In this document: piece after piece, positions 4,294 through 7,246 of the stretch
Numbering within the stretch: the stretch's first letter is position 1
Layout: each line of letters starts with the position of its first letter
NCBI GenBank assembly: GCA_051878795.1
Contig: JBJEKU010000088.1
Span: 1 to 7,246 of the forward strand
Length of the DNA: 7,246 bases
From: W1P20-047 sp051878795
Lineage (GTDB): Bacteria; Actinomycetota; Coriobacteriia; Coriobacteriales; Eggerthellaceae
Reading direction: 5' to 3'
Translations under genes and position numbers: made by a program
Notes under the pieces: model-generated
Databases searched by the model: none
Told to the model about the DNA's origin: nothing
The model's input: the letters and a program-made list of their open reading frames with translations, nothing else

Positions 4294-6300
4294 ATGAAAA
4301 ACGATTTCCCCATGTTGCTCAAGCCGGGAACGATAGGGCATTGGGATCTTCCCAACCGTATCGTTATGGCCCCTATGGGTACCCTGAATGCCGATAAGGA
4401 CGGTTTCGTCACCGACCGTACGCTTAAGTTCTATATCGAGCAGGCAAAGGGCGGCTTCGGCATGATCGTGGTCGAATGCACCTTCATCGATGAGATCGCC
4501 AGTAAAGGCGAAGAGAACAGCTTGATGATCACGCGCAACGAGCATGTGACAGGCATGGCCCGTTTGGCTTCCGCTATCAAGGACCATGGCGTGGAAGCCG
4601 TGCTGCAGCTCAATCATATCGGCAAGCAGGTGGGCATGCCCACCCAGGAATCGTGGGGCCCCTCCACCATGACCGAGGTGATGGCGGGAGATATCCCCTT
4701 CGCAATCCGCGGTATGAGCAAGCGTGAGATCTGGCAGGTGGAGCGGGACTTCGCCCAGTGCGCCTACCGGGCGAAGATGGCGGGCTTCGATGGCGTCCAG
4801 ATCCATGGATCCATCTGCCATCTCATCGCCATGTTCTGCTCGCCTTACTACAATCACCGTGTCGACGAGTATGGCGGAAGCCCGGAAAACCGCGTGCGTT
4901 TCTACCGAGAGATCATCGAAGAGGTTCAGGAAGTATGCGGTAGGGATTTCCCCATCATCGCCCGTCTTGCCGGCTGCGAATACCGCGATGAGGCCCTGAC
5001 TCTTGAAGAGGGCATCGAGCAGGCGAAGATCCTGGAAAAGACCGGCGTCGTTTGCTTCCACATCGTGGGCGGCGACATGCATAACGTGCGTTGCATCAAC
5101 GCCCAGTACGATAAACGAGGTGACTTCATCGAGATTGCCAAGGCATTCAAGGAAGCAGGAATCAAGATCCCGCTTATCTTGGATGGCGGTTTCACCACCC
5201 CCGACCTGGCGGAGCAGGCGCTGGAAGATGGCGTGTGCGATTTCATCGGAATCGGTCGTCCTGCCATCGCCGACCCGTATTGGGCGGTGAAGCTGCGCGA
5301 GGGAAGGCCCGAGGACATCGTTCCCTGCATCCGCTGTACGAAGGGCTGCGTGGGCACGGTGGAAGAATTCTCGGCAGCGCGAGGGCTTCGCTGTTCTGTT
5401 AACCCCCAGTGCAATATGGCGGGAATCCGCGATATCCGTCCCATCAGCCGCGTGAAGCGCGTCGGTGTGGTCGGCGGCGGCCCTGCCGGAATGGAGGCGG
5501 CCCGCTTGCTCCGTGTCCGTGGGCATGAGGTGGACCTGTACGAGAAGCGCAAGTTGGGTGGCACCATGCACGAAGCGGCCTTCGACATGGAGCTGAAGCA
5601 CGATATCCCGCGCCTTATCGATTACTACAAGGTACAGATGGGCAAGCTGGGTGTGAATGTGATCGAGCGCGAAGCCGACGCGCAGGGCATCATCGATGCG
5701 GGCTACGACGCCGTGATCGTGGCTACGGGTGCCGATCCCCTTCCCGCGAAGTGCCAGGGCTCCGACGAATTCCCGGGCAATGTCGTCCTGCTGCACGACT
5801 ATGCGGCAAACCCCGACCCCGACGCTCTGGGTGAGCGCGTGCTCATCGTGGGCGGATGCTTCATGAACCTGGAAATGGCCCTGAGCCTGCTGCGCAAGGG
5901 CAAGACCGTCACCGTGAGCTCGCGCCGTGGATACGACAAGGGCCTTTTCGAGCTGGGTGATGACAATTCCAGCCCCCAGCAGCAGCGTTTGAGCGTCTTG
6001 CTGGACGAATACGAAAAGGCCGGCAAGCTGGAATATATCCTCAATGTTTCTTTGGCTCGACTGACTCCCGAAGGAGCGGTTGTCCGCAACCGTAAGGACA
6101 AGCGCGAGCGTCAGGTCCCCTGCGACGGTGTGATCATCTGCCGCGGCTACAAGGGCAAGCCGAAGATGTTCGAGCAGATCCGCGAGGAAATCCCCGAGAC
6201 CTATCTGGTTGGTGATGCTGTCATGCGCCTGCGCTGCAACGACAAGCGCGTCATCCACGATGCCATTACCGATGCGTGGGGCATTGCGAACAACATCTAA
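4294..6300 (+). CDS. Old Yellow Enzyme-family FMN/FAD/[4Fe-4S] ene-reductase (FadH/BaiCD-like), 668 aa
   Basis: This resembles 2,4-dienoyl-CoA reductase, BaiCD/BaiH and daidzein reductase: NAD(P)H electrons pass through FAD and an Fe-S cluster to FMN, which reduces an activated C=C in the cytosol. Residues 1-340 form the FMN barrel, with QLNHIGK (105-111), the active-site strand QIHGSICHLIAMF (169-181), SPYYNHRVDEYGGSPENR (183-200), LDGGF (296-300) and GIGRP (319-323). The cluster ligands are C345, C348, C352 and C367. The FAD Rossmann motif is GGGPAGMEAA (394-403). The inserted NAD(P)H domain begins VLIVGGCFMNLEMA (516-529), where GxGxxG is degenerate (Cys522, Asn525). GDAV (640-643) closes the FAD site. 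Length is normal for the family. The position of the FadH catalytic Tyr is occupied by His176. The SDR follows after 36 nt, so they form an operon. The substrate is unknown; enones, enoates, bile acid or flavonoid-like compounds are all possible. Confidence 0.9.
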   Translation: MKNDFPMLLKPGTIGHWDLPNRIVMAPMGTLNADKDGFVTDRTLKFYIEQAKGGFGMIVVECTFIDEIASKGEENSLMITRNEHVTGMARLASAIKDHGVEAVLQLNHIGKQVGMPTQESWGPSTMTEVMAGDIPFAIRGMSKREIWQVERDFAQCAYRAKMAGFDGVQIHGSICHLIAMFCSPYYNHRVDEYGGSPENRVRFYREIIEEVQEVCGRDFPIIARLAGCEYRDEALTLEEGIEQAKILEKTGVVCFHIVGGDMHNVRCINAQYDKRGDFIEIAKAFKEAGIKIPLILDGGFTTPDLAEQALEDGVCDFIGIGRPAIADPYWAVKLREGRPEDIVPCIRCTKGCVGTVEEFSAARGLRCSVNPQCNMAGIRDIRPISRVKRVGVVGGGPAGMEAARLLRVRGHEVDLYEKRKLGGTMHEAAFDMELKHDIPRLIDYYKVQMGKLGVNVIEREADAQGIIDAGYDAVIVATGADPLPAKCQGSDEFPGNVVLLHDYAANPDPDALGERVLIVGGCFMNLEMALSLLRKGKTVTVSSRRGYDKGLFELGDDNSSPQQQRLSVLLDEYEKAGKLEYILNVSLARLTPEGAVVRNRKDKRERQVPCDGVIICRGYKGKPKMFEQIREEIPETYLVGDAVMRLRCNDKRVIHDAITDAWGIANNI

Positions 6301-6336
6301 GTCCGAATCGTGAAACCATGAAGGAAAGGAAGCATC

Positions 6337-7246
6337 ATGGGAGTATTGGATGGAAAAGTAGCTATCGTGACGGGGTCCGGCCAGGGTATCGGCAGGGGCA
6401 TTGCCATCGGTCTGGCGCGTGAGGGCGCGATTGTGATCACCAACAACCGCAAGAAGGGCACTTTCAGCGCCGCAGCATACGATAAGGATTCCATGCCCGC
6501 CGAAGACTACGAGCAGCTCATCGCGCTTTCCGGCGATGCCGAGGCGACTGTGGCGATGATCGAAGAAGAGGGCGGAAAGGCGCTTGCAGTGTACGGCGAT
6601 GTGGCCAAGCCCGAAGACGCCGATTGCCTTGTGCAGGCTGCAATCGATAACTTCGGCCGCATCGATATCCTAGTGAACAATGCAGGTGGAACGGGTTCTG
6701 GCAGCATCGAGAGCCTGGACGAAGCCACGTGGGACAAGCTCACGCTTGCGAAGACGAAGGGCGCGTTCAATACCATGCACGCTGCCGTGCCCTATATGAG
6801 GGAGCAGGGTTACGGGCGTATCTTCAACTGCTCTTCGGACGCATGGGTTGGCCTGGTAGATAACGACGCCTATTCCGCGGGAAATGCCGGTGCTGTCGGC
6901 TTGACCTGGGCTTCTGCAAAGGAGCTGTACCGCTACGGCATCACCGTGAATGCCTACTGCCCTCAGGGCGCATCCCCTGCCCACGCAGTCGAGTACAACA
7001 AGATGCTGCGCAACGTGAAGGCGATGACCGGCCAGGATCCCGACCCCAGGCTGCTGGCCATTGTGGAGGCGGACCATGGCGATCCTGCGAACCTGGGACC
7101 GTTCTTCGCGTATCTGTGCACCGAGGAAGCGGGGAATATCAGCGGCGAGGTGTTCGCAATCAAATCATCGGGGCGCTTCAGCCGTTACGAGTATCCCCAG
7201 CCCATCGCGAGCATCGAACCCGCTCCCGGCAAGGGTCCCAAGTGGG
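6337..7246 (+). CDS. Short-chain dehydrogenase/reductase with YxxxN in place of YxxxK, 3' end beyond window
   Basis: This is a classical Rossmann-fold SDR of the cytosol, interconverting a carbonyl and an alcohol with NAD(P)H. 303 codons are present and no stop occurs before the window edge. Motifs are TGSGQGIG (12-19, cofactor glycine loop), D88 (GDV), NNAG (114-117), NCSS (164-167, catalytic Ser), Y179 and YGITVNAYCPQG (200-211). Lys of the YxxxK dyad is replaced by Asn183 (YSAGN). Residues 36-75 carry a longer insertion than usual after beta-2, and the tail (about 265-303, ISGEVFAIKSSGRFSRYEYP) resembles SDRs of the MFE-2/hydroxyacyl-dehydrogenase-like branch. R38, K39 and K40 after beta-2 hint at NADP(H); this is inference. 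AGGA at 6327-6330 stands 6 nt before the ATG. It lies 36 nt after the ene-reductase with no terminator, so it is co-transcribed and probably acts on the same or the next intermediate. Confidence 0.9.
   Translation, partial: MGVLDGKVAIVTGSGQGIGRGIAIGLAREGAIVITNNRKKGTFSAAAYDKDSMPAEDYEQLIALSGDAEATVAMIEEEGGKALAVYGDVAKPEDADCLVQAAIDNFGRIDILVNNAGGTGSGSIESLDEATWDKLTLAKTKGAFNTMHAAVPYMREQGYGRIFNCSSDAWVGLVDNDAYSAGNAGAVGLTWASAKELYRYGITVNAYCPQGASPAHAVEYNKMLRNVKAMTGQDPDPRLLAIVEADHGDPANLGPFFAYLCTEEAGNISGEVFAIKSSGRFSRYEYPQPIASIEPAPGKGPKW

Noticed and set aside
4252..6258. A 668-codon open frame on the minus strand opposite the ene-reductase
   Set aside because: Its translation is rich in His, Ala, Asp and Val with no recognisable domain, and it exactly shadows a gene with clear motifs. 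G+C-rich codon use commonly keeps an antisense frame open.
1..7246. CRISPR arrays, insertion sequences, tRNA or rRNA genes
   Set aside because: No regularly spaced direct repeats, no transposase-like protein with terminal repeats, and no tRNA cloverleaf or rRNA-like stretch was seen on either strand.

Overview
The window is a chromosomal stretch with compact, G+C-rich genes, ATG starts and good Shine-Dalgarno sites. The protein flavour (a large Fe-S/flavin ene-reductase beside an SDR, an SRAP protein starting MCGKCV, and an XRE regulator with an orphan C-terminal part) suggests an anaerobic gut actinobacterium of the Coriobacteriia, perhaps Eggerthellaceae. That placement is inference from gene content and base composition; no rRNA or marker gene is present.

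Layout. Left half, minus strand: the N-terminal 147 codons of an SRAP (YedK/HMCES-type) abasic-site protein, cut by the window edge (1-441); a GNAT acetyltransferase (648-1184) whose -10 box abuts a perfect 16-bp palindrome; and a 460-residue protein (1398-2780) that reads as a PheS-like class II synthetase core joined to a PheT-like core, with none of the usual PheRS RNA-binding or editing domains. The last gene has its own promoter and intrinsic terminator, so it is probably transcribed alone. Right half, plus strand: an XRE-type regulator (3050-4084), then a likely two-gene operon of an Old-Yellow-Enzyme-type Fe-S flavoprotein (4294-6300) and a short-chain dehydrogenase (6337 to the window end, incomplete).

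The synthetase-like gene and the XRE gene diverge from a 269-bp gap that contains a 90-bp island of about 23% G+C. That island holds a 10-bp inverted repeat whose arms each contain TAATTGA and overlap a -35-like hexamer, one facing each way. The same heptamer overlaps the -35 of the ene-reductase promoter, which makes the XRE protein a candidate regulator of all three transcripts.

How the genes may work together. The ene-reductase plus SDR pair fits stepwise reduction of an activated C=C and then a carbonyl on a small organic substrate, as in the bile-acid BaiCD/BaiA and daidzein reductase/dihydrodaidzein reductase pairs. The substrate cannot be read from sequence. Both enzymes deviate at usually conserved positions: the SDR has YxxxN in place of YxxxK, and the ene-reductase has His where FadH has its catalytic Tyr, plus a degenerate second Rossmann fingerprint. 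The PheS-PheT-like chain is the most unusual item and may be a non-canonical amino-acid-activating ligase.
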